Assembly (NCBI RefSeq): GCF_902833225.1
Contig: NZ_CADFEI010000005.1
Location: forward strand, 1-64,000
Direction: 5' to 3'
Length of the DNA stretch: 64,000 nucleotides
Origin: Burkholderia sp. BCC1644
GTDB taxonomy: Bacteria; Pseudomonadota; Gammaproteobacteria; Burkholderiales; Burkholderiaceae
Part shown: one piece after another, positions 28,869 to 38,887 of the stretch
Numbering within the stretch: the stretch's first letter is position 1
How the letters are laid out: each line of letters opens with the position of its first letter
Program-made: the position numbers and the translations under genes
The notes under the pieces: model-generated
What the model was told of the DNA's origin: nothing
Database searches by the model: none
Seen by the model: the letters and a program-made list of their open reading frames with translations, nothing else

Positions 28869-29882
28869 TCAGGGCAACGTGAACCGTGCCACATTACCCC
28901 GCGCTGCCGAATATTTTGCCGGATCGACAGGTTTTCCGTCGAACGCGACTGCGTCGAGGCCTGCCTTGTTGCCGATCGTGACCTTGAACGGCCCGTCGCC
29001 GGCGACCTGCTTCGTCTCGCCGGCCCGCACCAGCGCCGAGAACAGCTCCTTGCCGTTCTTGTCGCGCACGCTGAACCAGCAATCCTGCTTGACCTTCAGT
29101 TCGACCATCGACTGACCTGCCGCGACCACGACGCTCGCCGGCTGGGCCGGCGCGGCGGCGCTTGCCGCCGTCGTGGCCACGACCGGTTGCGATGCAGCGG
29201 CCGTCGCGACCGGCGCCACGGGCGCCGGAACAGCGGATGCAATCGACGGCGCCGCAGATGCGGCCGCCGGGGCCGGAACCTCATTGGCGACGACGGTCGA
29301 CGCGCCGCTTGCGGCCGCTTCTTCAACAACCGCCGACGATGCAGCCGAAGCGCTCGCCGCCGACGCATGCTCCACGTCGTTGCCCTTCAGGCGCGCGAGC
29401 AGGCTCGACGAATCGCCGCCAGTGTGCCACATCAGTACGGCGACCACCGCGACGACGACGATCGCCGTTCCCCACAGCCACGGATGATGACGCGACGAGC
29501 CACCCAGCGGAATCGATACGCGGCCGCGCGGCAGATCCGTCCCCGACGACGCGGGCATCGACAGGTCGACTTCCGGCACCCCGCGCTCACGGCGCAACGC
29601 CTGCGCGAACGGTTCCGGGTCGACGCCGAGCATCTTCGCGTAACTGCGCACGACACCGAGCGCGAACGTCACACCGGGCAGATGGCTGATGTCGCCGGCC
29701 TCGAGCGCCCGGAGCTTCTGCGGTGCGACCTTGAGTCGCGCCGACACATCGTCGACCGACCAGCCCTTCGTCTCCCGAAGCTGCGCCAGCCGGCTGCCGA
29801 CCGCTGACAGCGATTCCAGTCCCGCCGGTGCCGGTTTCGCGGCATTCGTCTCTGCGCCGTTGGTCGGCTGCGGCTCACTCAT
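28869..29882 (-). CDS. rodZ: RodZ-like cytoskeletal membrane protein (HTH + DUF4115)
   Basis: RodZ links the MreB cytoskeleton to the cell-wall elongation machinery. The 337-residue protein has a cytoplasmic Xre-type helix-turn-helix (LAQLRETKGWSVDDVSARLKV through FALGVVRSYAKMLG, about residues 30-95), one membrane helix (WGTAIVVVAVVAVLMW), a long Ala/Ser/Val/Pro-rich linker, and a C-terminal DUF4115 beta domain (VELKVKQDCWFSVRDKNGKELFSALV). It lies between rlmN and ispG, as in most relatives. Confidence 0.9.
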   Translation of the reverse strand: MSEPQPTNGAETNAAKPAPAGLESLSAVGSRLAQLRETKGWSVDDVSARLKVAPQKLRALEAGDISHLPGVTFALGVVRSYAKMLGVDPEPFAQALRRERGVPEVDLSMPASSGTDLPRGRVSIPLGGSSRHHPWLWGTAIVVVAVVAVLMWHTGGDSSSLLARLKGNDVEHASAASASAASSAVVEEAAASGASTVVANEVPAPAAASAAPSIASAVPAPVAPVATAAASQPVVATTAASAAAPAQPASVVVAAGQSMVELKVKQDCWFSVRDKNGKELFSALVRAGETKQVAGDGPFKVTIGNKAGLDAVAFDGKPVDPAKYSAARGNVARFTLP

Positions 29883-30046
29883 CCTTGTCCTCGCGTCGAT
29901 TCTTCTTCACTGGCGGGCGCCTCCGGCTCCCGCCGGCCGGCACCCGCAACTGTCCATACCATGCGCGGCGCCGAGGCGCCGCGACCGATCGCTATTCGCG
30001 TGTTGCACCGCCAAGGGGTTCGGGCGTCCCCGGCCAGGTGCCCCCG

Positions 30047-31186
30047 TCAAACTGCCCGAACTTCGATGATTTTTCCTGCTGCGCCCGTTCGTTCCGCCAG
30101 GCGTGTGCGGTCCTTCACCGCGCCGGCCAGCTGGCCGCACGCGGCATCGATGTCGTCGCCGCGCGTCTTGCGCACGGTCGTGACGACACCCGCGTCGATG
30201 AGAACCTGTGCGAAGCGCTTGATCTGCTCCGGCTTCGAGCGGATGAGGCCCGACTCCGGAAACGGATTGAACGGAATCAGATTGAACTTGCACGGCACGT
30301 CGCGCGTGACGGCCAGCAGTTCGCGTGCATGCGCTTCGGTGTCGTTGACGCCGTCCAGCATGCAGTATTCGAATGTAATGAAGTCGCGCGGCGCGACTTT
30401 CAGATAGCGCTGGCACGCAGCCATCAGTTCGCGAAGCGGATACTTCTTGTTGAGCGGCACCAGCTCGTCGCGCAGCGCATCGTTCGGCGCGTGCAGCGAA
30501 ACGGCCAGCGCGACCGGCAACTCGGCGCCGAGGCGATCCATCATCGGCACCACGCCGGACGTGGACAGCGTGACGCGGCGGCGCGACAGCCCGTACGCGT
30601 TGTCGTCGAGCATCAACCGCATCGCGGGCACGACCGCGCTGTAATTCAGCAGCGGCTCGCCCATGCCCATCATCACCACGTTGGTGACGACCCGTTCGGC
30701 CTTGCCGTTCGGGCCGGGCGCACGGCCCAGCGACGCTCGCAATGCAAATTCGGCCATCCGGAGCTGGCCGATGATTTCGGCTGTCGACAGGTTGCGGGAA
30801 AAACCCTGCTTGCCCGTCGAACAGAAGCGGCAGTTGACCGCGCACCCGGCCTGCGACGACACGCACAGCGTGCCGCGCGTCTCTTCCGGGATGAACACGG
30901 TTTCGACCGCATTGCCGTTTCCGACGTCGATCAGCCACTTGCGCGTGCCGTCGGTGGAAACGTGATCGCTGGCGATATCGGGCATCACGATCGACGCGCG
31001 GCCCTTGAGTTTTTCTCTCAGGGACTTCGCGAGATCGGTCATGCCGTCGAAGTCGCCGGCGTTGTACTGATGGATCCAGCGCTGCAACTGCTTGGCGCGG
31101 AACGGCTTCTCGCCGAGGCTGCCGCAGTACGCGACAAGACCCTCGGCATCGAAGTCGAGAAGATTGACGGAAGTTTCGCTCGTCAT
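30047..31186 (-). CDS. rlmN: Dual-specificity rRNA/tRNA adenine-C2 methyltransferase
   Basis: RlmN is a radical-SAM enzyme that methylates A2503 of 23S rRNA and A37 of some tRNAs. The 379-residue protein has the CAVNCRFC cluster motif and a late Cys in [12 protein letters not shown] that fits the methyl-transfer intermediate. It lies between ndk (55 bases upstream) and rodZ. Confidence 0.97.
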   Translation of the reverse strand: MTSETSVNLLDFDAEGLVAYCGSLGEKPFRAKQLQRWIHQYNAGDFDGMTDLAKSLREKLKGRASIVMPDIASDHVSTDGTRKWLIDVGNGNAVETVFIPEETRGTLCVSSQAGCAVNCRFCSTGKQGFSRNLSTAEIIGQLRMAEFALRASLGRAPGPNGKAERVVTNVVMMGMGEPLLNYSAVVPAMRLMLDDNAYGLSRRRVTLSTSGVVPMMDRLGAELPVALAVSLHAPNDALRDELVPLNKKYPLRELMAACQRYLKVAPRDFITFEYCMLDGVNDTEAHARELLAVTRDVPCKFNLIPFNPFPESGLIRSKPEQIKRFAQVLIDAGVVTTVRKTRGDDIDAACGQLAGAVKDRTRLAERTGAAGKIIEVRAV

Positions 31187-31241
31187 GATGTGCTGCCTTG
31201 CCGCGTGCGCTGGATCCTGCCTACTTGCTGTCAGCCAGGGC

Positions 31242-31667
31242 TTAACGCGAGTAAACGTTCATTTCCGGGAAGAAGAACGCGACTTCGACCGCTGCCGTTT
31301 CCGCAGCGTCCGAGCCGTGAACGGCGTTCGCGTCGATGCTGTCGGCGAAATCGGCGCGGATCGTGCCCTTTTCCGCCTTCTTCGGATCCGTTGCGCCCAT
31401 CAGGTCGCGGTTCTTCAGGATCGCGCCTTCACCTTCCAGAACCTGGATCATCACCGGGCCCGAGATCATGAAATCGACGAGGTCCTTGAAGAACGGACGC
31501 GCTGCGTGAACCGCGTAGAACTTCTCAGCGTCAGCACGCGACAGGTGTGCCATGCGCGATGCGACGATCTTCAGGCCGGCGCCTTCGAAACGGCTGTAGA
31601 TCTGGCCGATCACGTTCTTTGCCACCGCATCCGGCTTGATGATCGACAGGGTGCGCTCGATTGCCAT
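31242..31667 (-). CDS. ndk: Nucleoside diphosphate kinase
   Basis: Ndk balances nucleoside triphosphate pools by phosphate transfer through a histidine. The 141-residue protein starts [21 protein letters not shown] and has the active-site His in [12 protein letters not shown] near residue 117. GGAG lies 5 bases before the ATG. It is the first gene of the ndk-rlmN-rodZ series. Confidence 0.98.
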
Positions 31668-31713
31668 AAAAACTCCAAAAAATTAAGAAGTTACAGGTTC
31701 AAATGAATCCGCT

Positions 31714-31722
31714 ATTGTAGCA
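31714..31722 (-). promoter_or_regulatory. Extended -10 promoter of ndk
   Basis: Minus-strand TGCTACAAT matches TGnTATAAT in all but one position and lies about 47 bases before the ndk ATG. No clear -35, as is usual with an extended -10. Confidence 0.5.
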
Positions 31723-31916
31723 CGATCCCGTGTATCATTGCGATTGAACCCTTACACATGTGAAAGGTTCCGAATCTATATGTTTTGTGCCGCACGGCCA
31801 TTGAAACCTCCCGGCACGGAACGTATCTTAGCCATAGCTGCTCCGGTTTGCTGCGCCGCACACCGCGTGTGCCGAACCGGCCCCGGACGCCCACGCGTTC
31901 AATGTTAGGAGAAACC

Positions 31917-32615
31917 ATGAACGACTATCCGTACAATTTCGGCCGCGGCGGTTCCGTCAGCACCGCCGAGGTTCGCAACCGCGTGCTGCGGAACACGTAC
32001 TGGCTGCTCGCGCTGTCGATGGTGCCGACCGTGCTGGGCGCTTGGGTCGGCGTCGCGACGGGCTTCTCGCTGTTCGCGGCCACGAGCCCGATGATGAGCC
32101 TGCTCGCGTTCTTCGCGATCGCATTCGGCTTCATGTTCGCGATCGAGCGGACGAAAAACAGCGCGGCCGGCGTGTTCGTGCTGCTCGGCTTCACGTTCTT
32201 CATGGGCCTGATGCTGTCGCGGCTGCTGAGCTTCATCCTCGGCTTCTCGAACGGCCCGTCGCTGATCATGCTCGCGTTCGGCGGCACCGGCATCATCTTC
32301 GCCGCGATGGCGACGATCGCCACCGTCAGCAAGCGCGATTTCTCGGGTCTCGGCAAGTGGCTGTTCATGGGCGTGATCGTGATCCTGCTCGCATCGGTCG
32401 CGAACATCTTCCTGCAGCTGCCGGCGCTGATGCTCACCGTGTCGGTGCTCGCGATCGCGATCTTCTCCGCGTACATGCTGTTCGACGTCCAGCGCGTCGT
32501 GAACGGCGGCGAGACGAACTACATCTCGGCCACGCTCGCGATCTACCTCGACCTGTACAACGTGTTCACGAACCTGCTCGCCCTGCTCGGCATCTTCGGC
32601 GGCAACCGCAACTGA
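31917..32615 (+). CDS. Bax inhibitor-1 / YccA family membrane protein
   Basis: A 232-residue inner-membrane protein with about seven transmembrane helices and the family ending YLDLYNVFTNLLALLGIFGG. The family (UPF0005) includes E. coli YccA, a substrate and modulator of FtsH, and YbhL. AGGAG lies 6 bases before the ATG. A near-palindrome around CACATGTG lies at 31746-31770. A strong UUCG-loop terminator follows. FtsH modulation is an inference by family only. Confidence 0.9.
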   Translation: MNDYPYNFGRGGSVSTAEVRNRVLRNTYWLLALSMVPTVLGAWVGVATGFSLFAATSPMMSLLAFFAIAFGFMFAIERTKNSAAGVFVLLGFTFFMGLMLSRLLSFILGFSNGPSLIMLAFGGTGIIFAAMATIATVSKRDFSGLGKWLFMGVIVILLASVANIFLQLPALMLTVSVLAIAIFSAYMLFDVQRVVNGGETNYISATLAIYLDLYNVFTNLLALLGIFGGNRN

Positions 32616-32634
32616 CGTTCGCCGTGCACCATGA

Positions 32635-32662
32635 AAAAACCGGCCTTCGGGCCGGTTTTTTT
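32635..32662 (+). terminator. UUCG-loop terminator after the BI-1 family gene
   Basis: AAAACCGGCC and GGCCGGTTTT pair around a TTCG tetraloop with extra T after. It can serve both this gene and the convergent rlmD. Confidence 0.93.
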
Positions 32663-32678
32663 ACGTCCGCCGCCGGGC

Positions 32679-34076
32679 TCAGTCGCGCTCGAACAGCGCG
32701 ATCGATTCGACGTGCGACGTATTCGGGAACATGTTCACGACACCGGCCCCCTTGAGCCGGTAACCGGCCTCGTGCACGAGCAGGCCCGCGTCGCGCGCGA
32801 GCGTCGACGGGTTGCACGACACGTAGACGATGCGCTTCGGCAGCGGGCCTTCGCCGCTCTGCGCGATCTCGGCCAGCGCCTTCGACACCGCGAGCGCGCC
32901 TTCGCGCGGCGGATCGATCAGGAACTTGTCGAATGCGCCAAGCGCGCGGAGGTCGTCACCCGTCACTTCGAACAGGTTCCGGCACGCGAACGTCGTATGA
33001 CCGTCGACACCGTTCTCGCGCGCATTCGCCAACGCGCGCGTCGTCAGCGTGTCGCTGCCCTCGATGCCCATCACTTCGCGCGACAGTCGCGCGAGCGGCA
33101 ACGTGAAGTTGCCGATCCCGCAGAACAGGTCCAGCACGCGGTCGTCGCGCGACGGCGCGAGCAGGCGCAGCGCACGCCCCACCAGCACGCGGTTGATCTG
33201 GTGGTTGACCTGCGTGAAGTCGGTCGGCTTGAACGGCATGCGGATGCCGAATTCCGGCAGCGTGTAGTCGAGCGCCACGTCGAGCGGATAGAACGGCGTC
33301 ACCGTGTCCGGGCCCTTCGGCTGCAGCCAGAACTGCACCTTGTGCTCGTCCGCGAACGCGCGCAGCAGCGCTTCGTCGTCCGCGTTGATCGGCTCCAGCA
33401 CGCGCAGCACGAGCGCCGTGACTTCCGAACCGACCGCCAGCTCGATCTGCGGCATCCGATCGCGGATCGACAGCCCCTCGACGAGCCGGCGCAGCGGCAC
33501 CAGCATCGCCGACACGTGCGGCGGCAGCACTTCGCAGCTCGTCATGTCGGCAACATAGCTGCTCTTCTTCTCGTGGAAACCGACCAGCACGCCGCCCTTC
33601 TTCGCCACGTTGCGCACGGTCAGGCGCGCACGGTAGCGATAGCCCCACGACGGGCCGTGGATCGGCGCGAACATCGTTTCCGCGCGCAGCTTCGCCAGGT
33701 GCCACAGGTTGTCCTCGAGCACGCGCTGCTTGACCGCCACCTGTGCACGCATGTCGAGATGCTGCATCGAGCAGCCGCCGCAAGTACCGAAGAACTTGCA
33801 TTTCGGCTGCGTGCGCATCACGCTCGGGCGCAGAATATCGACAACCGTCGCCTGCTCGTAGCTCGGCTTGCGGCGGTAGCTCGAATAGGTGACGCGCTCG
33901 CCCGGCAACGCGCCTTCGACGAAGATGACCTTGCCCGGCTCGCCGTCCTCGGTGATCGTGCGGCCGACACCGCGCGCTTCCATGTCGAGCGATTCGATCT
34001 CGAGAACCGGGGCGGGCCCGGGCGCGACGGGCGCATTTTTCGATTTGCGCGCAGAAGTGGGGACGGCTTCGGACAC
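32679..34076 (-). CDS. rlmD: 23S rRNA (uracil-1939-C5)-methyltransferase RlmD
   Basis: RlmD methylates U1939 of 23S rRNA. The 465-residue protein has an N-terminal TRAM domain ([15 protein letters not shown] to [10 protein letters not shown]), iron-sulfur ligands [14 protein letters not shown], the SAM motif [16 protein letters not shown] and the catalytic Cys in [13 protein letters not shown]. The start is a GTG at 34076 with AGGA 7 bases before it; upstream in-frame ATGs give non-family sequence. Confidence 0.95.
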   Translation of the reverse strand: MSEAVPTSARKSKNAPVAPGPAPVLEIESLDMEARGVGRTITEDGEPGKVIFVEGALPGERVTYSSYRRKPSYEQATVVDILRPSVMRTQPKCKFFGTCGGCSMQHLDMRAQVAVKQRVLEDNLWHLAKLRAETMFAPIHGPSWGYRYRARLTVRNVAKKGGVLVGFHEKKSSYVADMTSCEVLPPHVSAMLVPLRRLVEGLSIRDRMPQIELAVGSEVTALVLRVLEPINADDEALLRAFADEHKVQFWLQPKGPDTVTPFYPLDVALDYTLPEFGIRMPFKPTDFTQVNHQINRVLVGRALRLLAPSRDDRVLDLFCGIGNFTLPLARLSREVMGIEGSDTLTTRALANARENGVDGHTTFACRNLFEVTGDDLRALGAFDKFLIDPPREGALAVSKALAEIAQSGEGPLPKRIVYVSCNPSTLARDAGLLVHEAGYRLKGAGVVNMFPNTSHVESIALFERD

Positions 34077-34109
34077 CAGCTTTTCCTGACAAACGTTGAA
34101 GAAGGCGAG

Positions 34110-34115
34110 ATTGTA
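34110..34115 (-). promoter_or_regulatory. Possible -10 box of rlmD
   Basis: Minus-strand TACAAT lies 34 bases before the GTG start. No convincing -35. Confidence 0.3.
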
Positions 34116-34296
34116 GACGACGAAGGCCCGTATCGCCCGCTTTGGATGGGCCGGGTGTCGATACTTGATGATGGACGGCCCTGCATCCGGCCGAAACGGC
34201 CACGCAGCCGGCTTACGGCACCGACAGCCGCGCAAGACCGCGGAACGCGTCAGGACCGGCCCGAAGCCCGCCACCCAACCACCAGGAGATTCGAGC

Positions 34297-35151
34297 ATGC
34301 AACTGATCGACTGGAACATCCAATGGGGTCGGGACGCGGACGGCATCGTCGACCTTTCCCGCACCGTCTCGGCGATCCAGCGGCTCGGCGATTTCGACGT
34401 ACTGTGCCTGCAGGAGGTCACGCGCGGCTTCGGCGCGCTGCCCGGGCAGCCCGGCCCCGACCAGTTCGCCGAACTCGCGGTGCTGCTGCCCGGCCATACG
34501 ATCATCGAAGCAATCGGCGCCGACCTGCCGGCGATCGAACCGGGCGCACCGCGCCGCCAGTTCGGCAACGCGATCGCGACGCGGCTTCCGGTCGGGCGCG
34601 TGCTGCGCCAGTTGCTGCCGTGGCCGGCCGACGCCGGTGCGCCGTCGATGCCGCGCGTCGCGCTGGACGTCGAACTGCACGCCCCCTTCGGTCCGCTGCG
34701 CGTGGTGACCACCCATCTGGAATATTATTCGGCACGCCAGCGGCTCGCCCAGGTCGACGCGTTGCGCGGCCGGCATCGCGAGGCCTGCGCGCACGCAGAA
34801 CGTCCGGCGCCTGCCGAGACCGCCGAGGGGCCGTTCAGCGCGACCGGCCAGCCGCGCGATGCGATCGTCTGCGGCGACTTCAACAGTGCGTTCGACAGCG
34901 ACGCATATCGGCGCTTCCTGGAACCGATCGCGGACGCGCCGCGCTTCGTCGACGCATGGGTCGCGCAACACCCGGGGCGCACGCCGCCACCGACGGCCGG
35001 CGTCTACGATATGGTGCAATGGTCGGAAGGGCCGCTCGCGTGCGACTTCGCGTTCGTGACCGAGACACTGCTGCCACGCGTCACGCGCTGCGACATCGAC
35101 GGTGACGTGCGCGCGTCGGATCACCAGCCGGTGCTGCTCGAACTGGCCTGA
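34297..35151 (+). CDS. Endonuclease/exonuclease/phosphatase family protein
   Basis: A 284-residue Mg2+-dependent EEP-fold enzyme. The motifs are in order: [31 protein letters not shown] and the ending [11 protein letters not shown], which supply the metal and catalytic residues. Members cleave phosphodiesters in DNA, inositol lipids or sphingomyelin; the absence of a signal peptide favours a cytoplasmic nucleic acid or nucleotide substrate, but the substrate is not identifiable. AGGAG lies 8 bases before the ATG. Confidence 0.88.
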   Translation: MQLIDWNIQWGRDADGIVDLSRTVSAIQRLGDFDVLCLQEVTRGFGALPGQPGPDQFAELAVLLPGHTIIEAIGADLPAIEPGAPRRQFGNAIATRLPVGRVLRQLLPWPADAGAPSMPRVALDVELHAPFGPLRVVTTHLEYYSARQRLAQVDALRGRHREACAHAERPAPAETAEGPFSATGQPRDAIVCGDFNSAFDSDAYRRFLEPIADAPRFVDAWVAQHPGRTPPPTAGVYDMVQWSEGPLACDFAFVTETLLPRVTRCDIDGDVRASDHQPVLLELA

Positions 35152-35181
35152 TCGCGCCGGTTGCGACGCAGGCCGCCCGCG

Positions 35182-35958
35182 CTACGCGTCGAAACCGGCC
35201 AGGTATTCGACCCAATGCGGCGCCGGCTCCAGCGCGAGCGCGTTCTTCACGATCAGGATCTCGTCCGCGTACTCGCTCGGTGTCAGGCCGCCGCGCATCA
35301 ACTGGAACCGGCAGTACAGCAGGTAGGTGTTGACGACGTCGGTTTCGCAATAGTTGCGGATTTCGTCGATCCGGCCATCCCGGAACGCCGGCCACACCTG
35401 GCTGCCGTCCATCCCGAGCTTGCCGGGGAAACCACACAGCTTCGCCAGCGCGTCGAGCGGCGCGTTGGCGCGCGCCTGATACATCGCGAGCACGTCCATC
35501 AGGTCGGTATGCCGCGAGTGATAGCGCGAGATGTAGTTGTTCCACTTGAATTCACGGTCGTCCTCGCCGAGATCCCAGTAGCGGGTCGCGGGGATGCCGT
35601 GCACGAGCGCACGGTAATGCAGCACCGGCAGATCGAAGCCGCCGCCGTTCCACGACACGAGCTGTGGCGTGTATTTCTCGATCACGCGGTAGAACGACTG
35701 GATCAGCGTCGCTTCGTTGTCCTGCGGCGTGCCGAGCGAGCGCACGCGAAAACCGTTGTTGTCGCGGAACACGCACGAGATCGCCGCGATCCGCTGCAGG
35801 TGATGCGGCAGGAAATCGCTGCCGGTCTTCTCGCGGCGTGCGGCGAATGCATGTTCGGCCACCGCGGCATCGTCGAGCGTCGCGGGCAGGTCTTCCAGAC
35901 GGCGAATGCCGTCGACATCGGGAATCGTCTCGATGTCAAAAACAAGAATCGGAGTCAT
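35182..35958 (-). CDS. PolB-related 3'-5' exonuclease (DEDDy type)
   Basis: A 258-residue stand-alone exonuclease domain related to the proofreading domain of family B polymerases. The DEDD residues are seen in VFDIETIPD, SWNGGGFDLPVL, and YCETDVVNTYLL (the DEDDy Tyr and last Asp). No polymerase domain is attached. The ATG comes 3 bases after the rpoS stop, so it is translated from the rpoS mRNA and may be made in stationary phase. Confidence 0.88.
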   Translation of the reverse strand: MTPILVFDIETIPDVDGIRRLEDLPATLDDAAVAEHAFAARREKTGSDFLPHHLQRIAAISCVFRDNNGFRVRSLGTPQDNEATLIQSFYRVIEKYTPQLVSWNGGGFDLPVLHYRALVHGIPATRYWDLGEDDREFKWNNYISRYHSRHTDLMDVLAMYQARANAPLDALAKLCGFPGKLGMDGSQVWPAFRDGRIDEIRNYCETDVVNTYLLYCRFQLMRGGLTPSEYADEILIVKNALALEPAPHWVEYLAGFDA

Positions 35959-35961
35959 CAG

Positions 35962-37050
35962 TTACAGAACGGCGTCCTTGCGCACGCCGTTGGAGGCAAA
36001 GAACCGCTTGAGGCGCACCAGCGCTTCCTGCTGGATCTGTCGCACGCGCTCGCGCGTGAGCCCCATCTCGTCGGCGAGCTCCTCGAGCGTCGCCGGTTCG
36101 ATATGGTTCAGGCCGAAGCGGCGCTCGATCACGTGCCGATGCTTGTCGGACAACCGCGACAGCCACGCGCGCGTCAGCGTTTCGAGCTCGCGGTGCTGCA
36201 CCTCGGCGTCGGGCGACTGGCTCTGATCGTCGGGCAGCAGGTCGAGCAGGCTGCTCGCGGGATCGAGGTCGAGCGGCGCGTCGAGCGATGCCGTGTGCTC
36301 GTTGAGCGCGAGGATGTCGGTGACTTCCTCGGCGGTCTTGCCGGTGAGATAGGCGATGTCGTCGATGCTGGCTTCACGGCGCTCGGCCGCCTCGCCCGTC
36401 GACATCGAATTCTTTTCGAGGTGGCGCTTCGCGCGCAGCACCTGGTTCAGTTCACGGATCACGTGCACGGGCAGGCGCACCGTGCGGGCCTGATTCATGA
36501 TCGCCCGCTCGATGCTCTGCCGGATCCACCACGTCGCATAGGTCGAGAAACGGAACCCGCGCGTCGGGTCGAACTTCTCGATCGCGTGCATCAGGCCGAG
36601 GTTGCCTTCCTCGATCAGGTCGAGCAGCGGCACCCCACGGTTCAGGTATCCCTTCGCGATGCTGACGACGAGGCGCAGGTTGCGCTCGATCATCACCTGC
36701 CGCGCCTCGAATTCGCCGGCCTTCGCCAGGCGCGAATAGCGCTGCTCTTCCTCGACGGTCAGCAGCGGCTTCACGCTGATTCGGTTCAGGTAATGCTGGA
36801 TCGTGTCGGCCGTGAGCTCGGCCTGCAGCATCGTGCGGAAATCGTCGACGTCGGGCGCCGCTTCCGGGCGGCCTTCGCGCTCGTCCTCGCCACCGTCCGC
36901 CTCGGCGTCACGTGCCTCGATATCGCGTTCGTTGTCCGCGATATCGTCCTCGTCGTCCGTCGAAGCACCTGCTCGCCCCACCGATGCTTGCGTGGCACGA
37001 CTGATCTTCTCAGACTCGGCTTGCGGCTCGTGGCGCTTCGATTTCGGCAT
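35962..37050 (-). CDS. rpoS: Stationary-phase/stress sigma factor RpoS
   Basis: RpoS directs RNA polymerase to general-stress and stationary-phase promoters. The 362-residue protein has an acidic N-terminus, region 1.2 (DTIQHYLNRISVKPLLTVEEE), region 2 (NLGLMHAIEKFDPTRGFRFSTYATWWIRQSIERAI), region 3 and a region 4 helix-turn-helix near TLEELADEMGLTRERVRQIQ. Position directly after nlpD separates it from rpoD. In relatives an rpoS promoter lies within nlpD. Confidence 0.97.
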   Translation of the reverse strand: MPKSKRHEPQAESEKISRATQASVGRAGASTDDEDDIADNERDIEARDAEADGGEDEREGRPEAAPDVDDFRTMLQAELTADTIQHYLNRISVKPLLTVEEEQRYSRLAKAGEFEARQVMIERNLRLVVSIAKGYLNRGVPLLDLIEEGNLGLMHAIEKFDPTRGFRFSTYATWWIRQSIERAIMNQARTVRLPVHVIRELNQVLRAKRHLEKNSMSTGEAAERREASIDDIAYLTGKTAEEVTDILALNEHTASLDAPLDLDPASSLLDLLPDDQSQSPDAEVQHRELETLTRAWLSRLSDKHRHVIERRFGLNHIEPATLEELADEMGLTRERVRQIQQEALVRLKRFFASNGVRKDAVL

Positions 37051-37061
37051 GGTCGTCTCGG

Positions 37062-37958
37062 TTATTGAGGCGGCAAATACTTCAGCGGATCGACAGGCTT
37101 ACCCTGCCGGCGAACCTCGAAATGCAGCATCACGCGGTCGGCATCGCTGTTACCCATCTCGGCGATCTTCTGCCCCTTCGTTACCGCGTCCCCCTCTTTT
37201 ACCATCAAAGCACGATTGTGTGCATACGCCGTGAGGTAAGTTGCGTCGTGTTTGATGATAATGAGGTTGCCGTAGCCGCGCAGGCCGTTACCGGAGTAGA
37301 CGACGCGGCCGTCGGCCGCCGCCTTCACGGTCTCGCCGGCCGTGCCGCCGATGTTGACACCCTTGTTCTTCGCATCGTCGAACCCGTTCAGCACGGGGCC
37401 GCGCGCAGGCCACGCGAATGTCACGGGGCCGCTCGGGGCCGCTGCCGTATCGCTCGAGCCGGCGGCCGCAGCCGGCGGCGTGGCGAGCGTGGACGACGTG
37501 CCGGCAGCCGGCGTTGCCGGGCCGCTGCTGAGCGGCGCGGTTGCGACTGCGGCGCCCGCGATCGGCGCAGCGACCTGTGTGCCCGCAACGGCGGCGCCCG
37601 CCTGCGGCGAAACGCGCAGCAGCTGGTCGACTTCAATCTGATTCGGGTTCGACAGGTTGTTCCACGCGGCGATGTCGCGATAGTTCTGCCCGTTTTCGAG
37701 TGCGATCCGGTACAGCGTGTCGCCCGGCTTCACCCGGTAGTAACCCGGGGGCGCCGGCGGAAGCGGCGCCGCGGGCTGCGCGGTGCCGGTCGTGCCGAGC
37801 GAGCCGGAGCGATCGACGACAGGCGCGTTGTCGAGCCGCGTCGCACAGGCGGCCAGTAGCGTGGAGAACGCAGCCACACAGATCGCGCGCTGGGCGAGTG
37901 TGAGCGGTTCCCTGGATCGGTTGTTTTGCATCGCGCGCAACATACTCATCGGTTTCAA
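37062..37958 (-). CDS. nlpD: NlpD-like LysM/LytM lipoprotein
   Basis: NlpD activates the cell-separation amidases at the septum. The protein (298 residues from TTG 37958, 295 from ATG 37949) has a lipobox LLAAC, a LysM domain ([17 protein letters not shown]), a low-complexity Ala/Pro/Thr linker and a LytM/M23 domain. In the latter the first metal His and Asp are missing (NKGVNIGG where active enzymes have H-x-G-x-D), so it is a degenerate, non-hydrolytic activator. The TTG overlaps the pcm stop by TTGA. Confidence 0.92.
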   Translation of the reverse strand: MKPMSMLRAMQNNRSREPLTLAQRAICVAAFSTLLAACATRLDNAPVVDRSGSLGTTGTAQPAAPLPPAPPGYYRVKPGDTLYRIALENGQNYRDIAAWNNLSNPNQIEVDQLLRVSPQAGAAVAGTQVAAPIAGAAVATAPLSSGPATPAAGTSSTLATPPAAAAGSSDTAAAPSGPVTFAWPARGPVLNGFDDAKNKGVNIGGTAGETVKAAADGRVVYSGNGLRGYGNLIIIKHDATYLTAYAHNRALMVKEGDAVTKGQKIAEMGNSDADRVMLHFEVRRQGKPVDPLKYLPPQ

Positions 37959-38887
37959 ATCACTCCGGATTTTAAAGGGACAAAGAAAACGCGATCAAGC
38001 CGTGACTCTCGCCATTGCGCGTGCGCGACGCGCTCGACAAGCGTGAGCACCTGATGCTGCCCGCTCTGCGCGCCGACCGGCGCGACGAGCCGCCCGCCGA
38101 TCGCGAGCTGCTCGAGCAGCGCCTGCGGCACGTCGAGCCCCGCCGCCGCGATCACGATCGCGTCGAACGGGGCCGCGGACGGCAAGCCGACACGCCCGTC
38201 GCCGTAGTGCAGACGGATGTTCGGCACGCGCAGCGGCCGCAGGTTCAGCTTCGCGCGCTCATAGAGCGGCTTGATGCGTTCAATCGAATACACGTCGCGT
38301 GCCACGTGGCTCAGCACGGCGGCCTGATAGCCACACCCCGTGCCGATCTCGAGCACGCGCTCGAGTGTGCGGCCGGCCATCGCGAGCTCGATCATGCGCG
38401 CGACAACCGACGGCTTGGAAATGGTTTGCTGGTGGCCGATCGGCAACGCCGAATCCTCGTAGGCCTGCGTCGCGAGCCCCGGATCCACGAACATGTGGCG
38501 CGGCACCGCGGCCATCGCGTCCAGCACGCGCGCGTCGGTCACGCCGTTCGCGCGCAGTCGTTCGACCATCCGCTCGCGCACGCGTTCCGACGTGAGCGCG
38601 AACGCGCCGGCCGGCGCGACGCTCGGCGCAGCCGGTTTCGGCATCGCGGGCTTCAGCGCGGTCGGCTTCGGCGCGGTCGCCGGCTTCGCGGCGGCGGGAC
38701 CGTGCGACGCCGACCGCACGGCGGCAGGCTTCACCGCAACCGGTTTCAGCACGGCAGCGGACTTGTCGGCAGCCTTCGGCACCGCGACCGCCGCATGGCG
38801 TTCACCGGCCCGACCTTCCGATTTGCGTGGCGCTCGCTTGAGATCTTCGAGCGCGAGCGGGAACCGCTTCGCGCGCTCGCCGCTCAT
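37955..38887 (-). CDS. pcm: Protein-L-isoaspartate O-methyltransferase with long N-terminal extension
   Basis: Pcm repairs isoaspartyl residues in aged proteins using SAM. The catalytic domain starts near residue 100 ([19 protein letters not shown]) and has [16 protein letters not shown] as SAM motif I and the family ending [12 protein letters not shown]. At 310 residues it is about 100 longer than E. coli Pcm: residues 15-95 are Lys/Ala/Pro repeats resembling a disordered tail. The ATG overlaps the surE stop as ATGA; nlpD follows, giving surE-pcm-nlpD-rpoS as in gamma-proteobacteria. Confidence 0.95.
   Translation of the reverse strand: MSGERAKRFPLALEDLKRAPRKSEGRAGERHAAVAVPKAADKSAAVLKPVAVKPAAVRSASHGPAAAKPATAPKPTALKPAMPKPAAPSVAPAGAFALTSERVRERMVERLRANGVTDARVLDAMAAVPRHMFVDPGLATQAYEDSALPIGHQQTISKPSVVARMIELAMAGRTLERVLEIGTGCGYQAAVLSHVARDVYSIERIKPLYERAKLNLRPLRVPNIRLHYGDGRVGLPSAAPFDAIVIAAAGLDVPQALLEQLAIGGRLVAPVGAQSGQHQVLTLVERVAHAQWRESRLDRVFFVPLKSGVI

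Noticed and set aside
29965..29982. GCGGCGCC-GA-GGCGCCGC as a terminator between rlmN and rodZ
   Set aside because: The arms are perfect but no U tract follows on either strand, and such GC-rich palindromes are common at this base composition.
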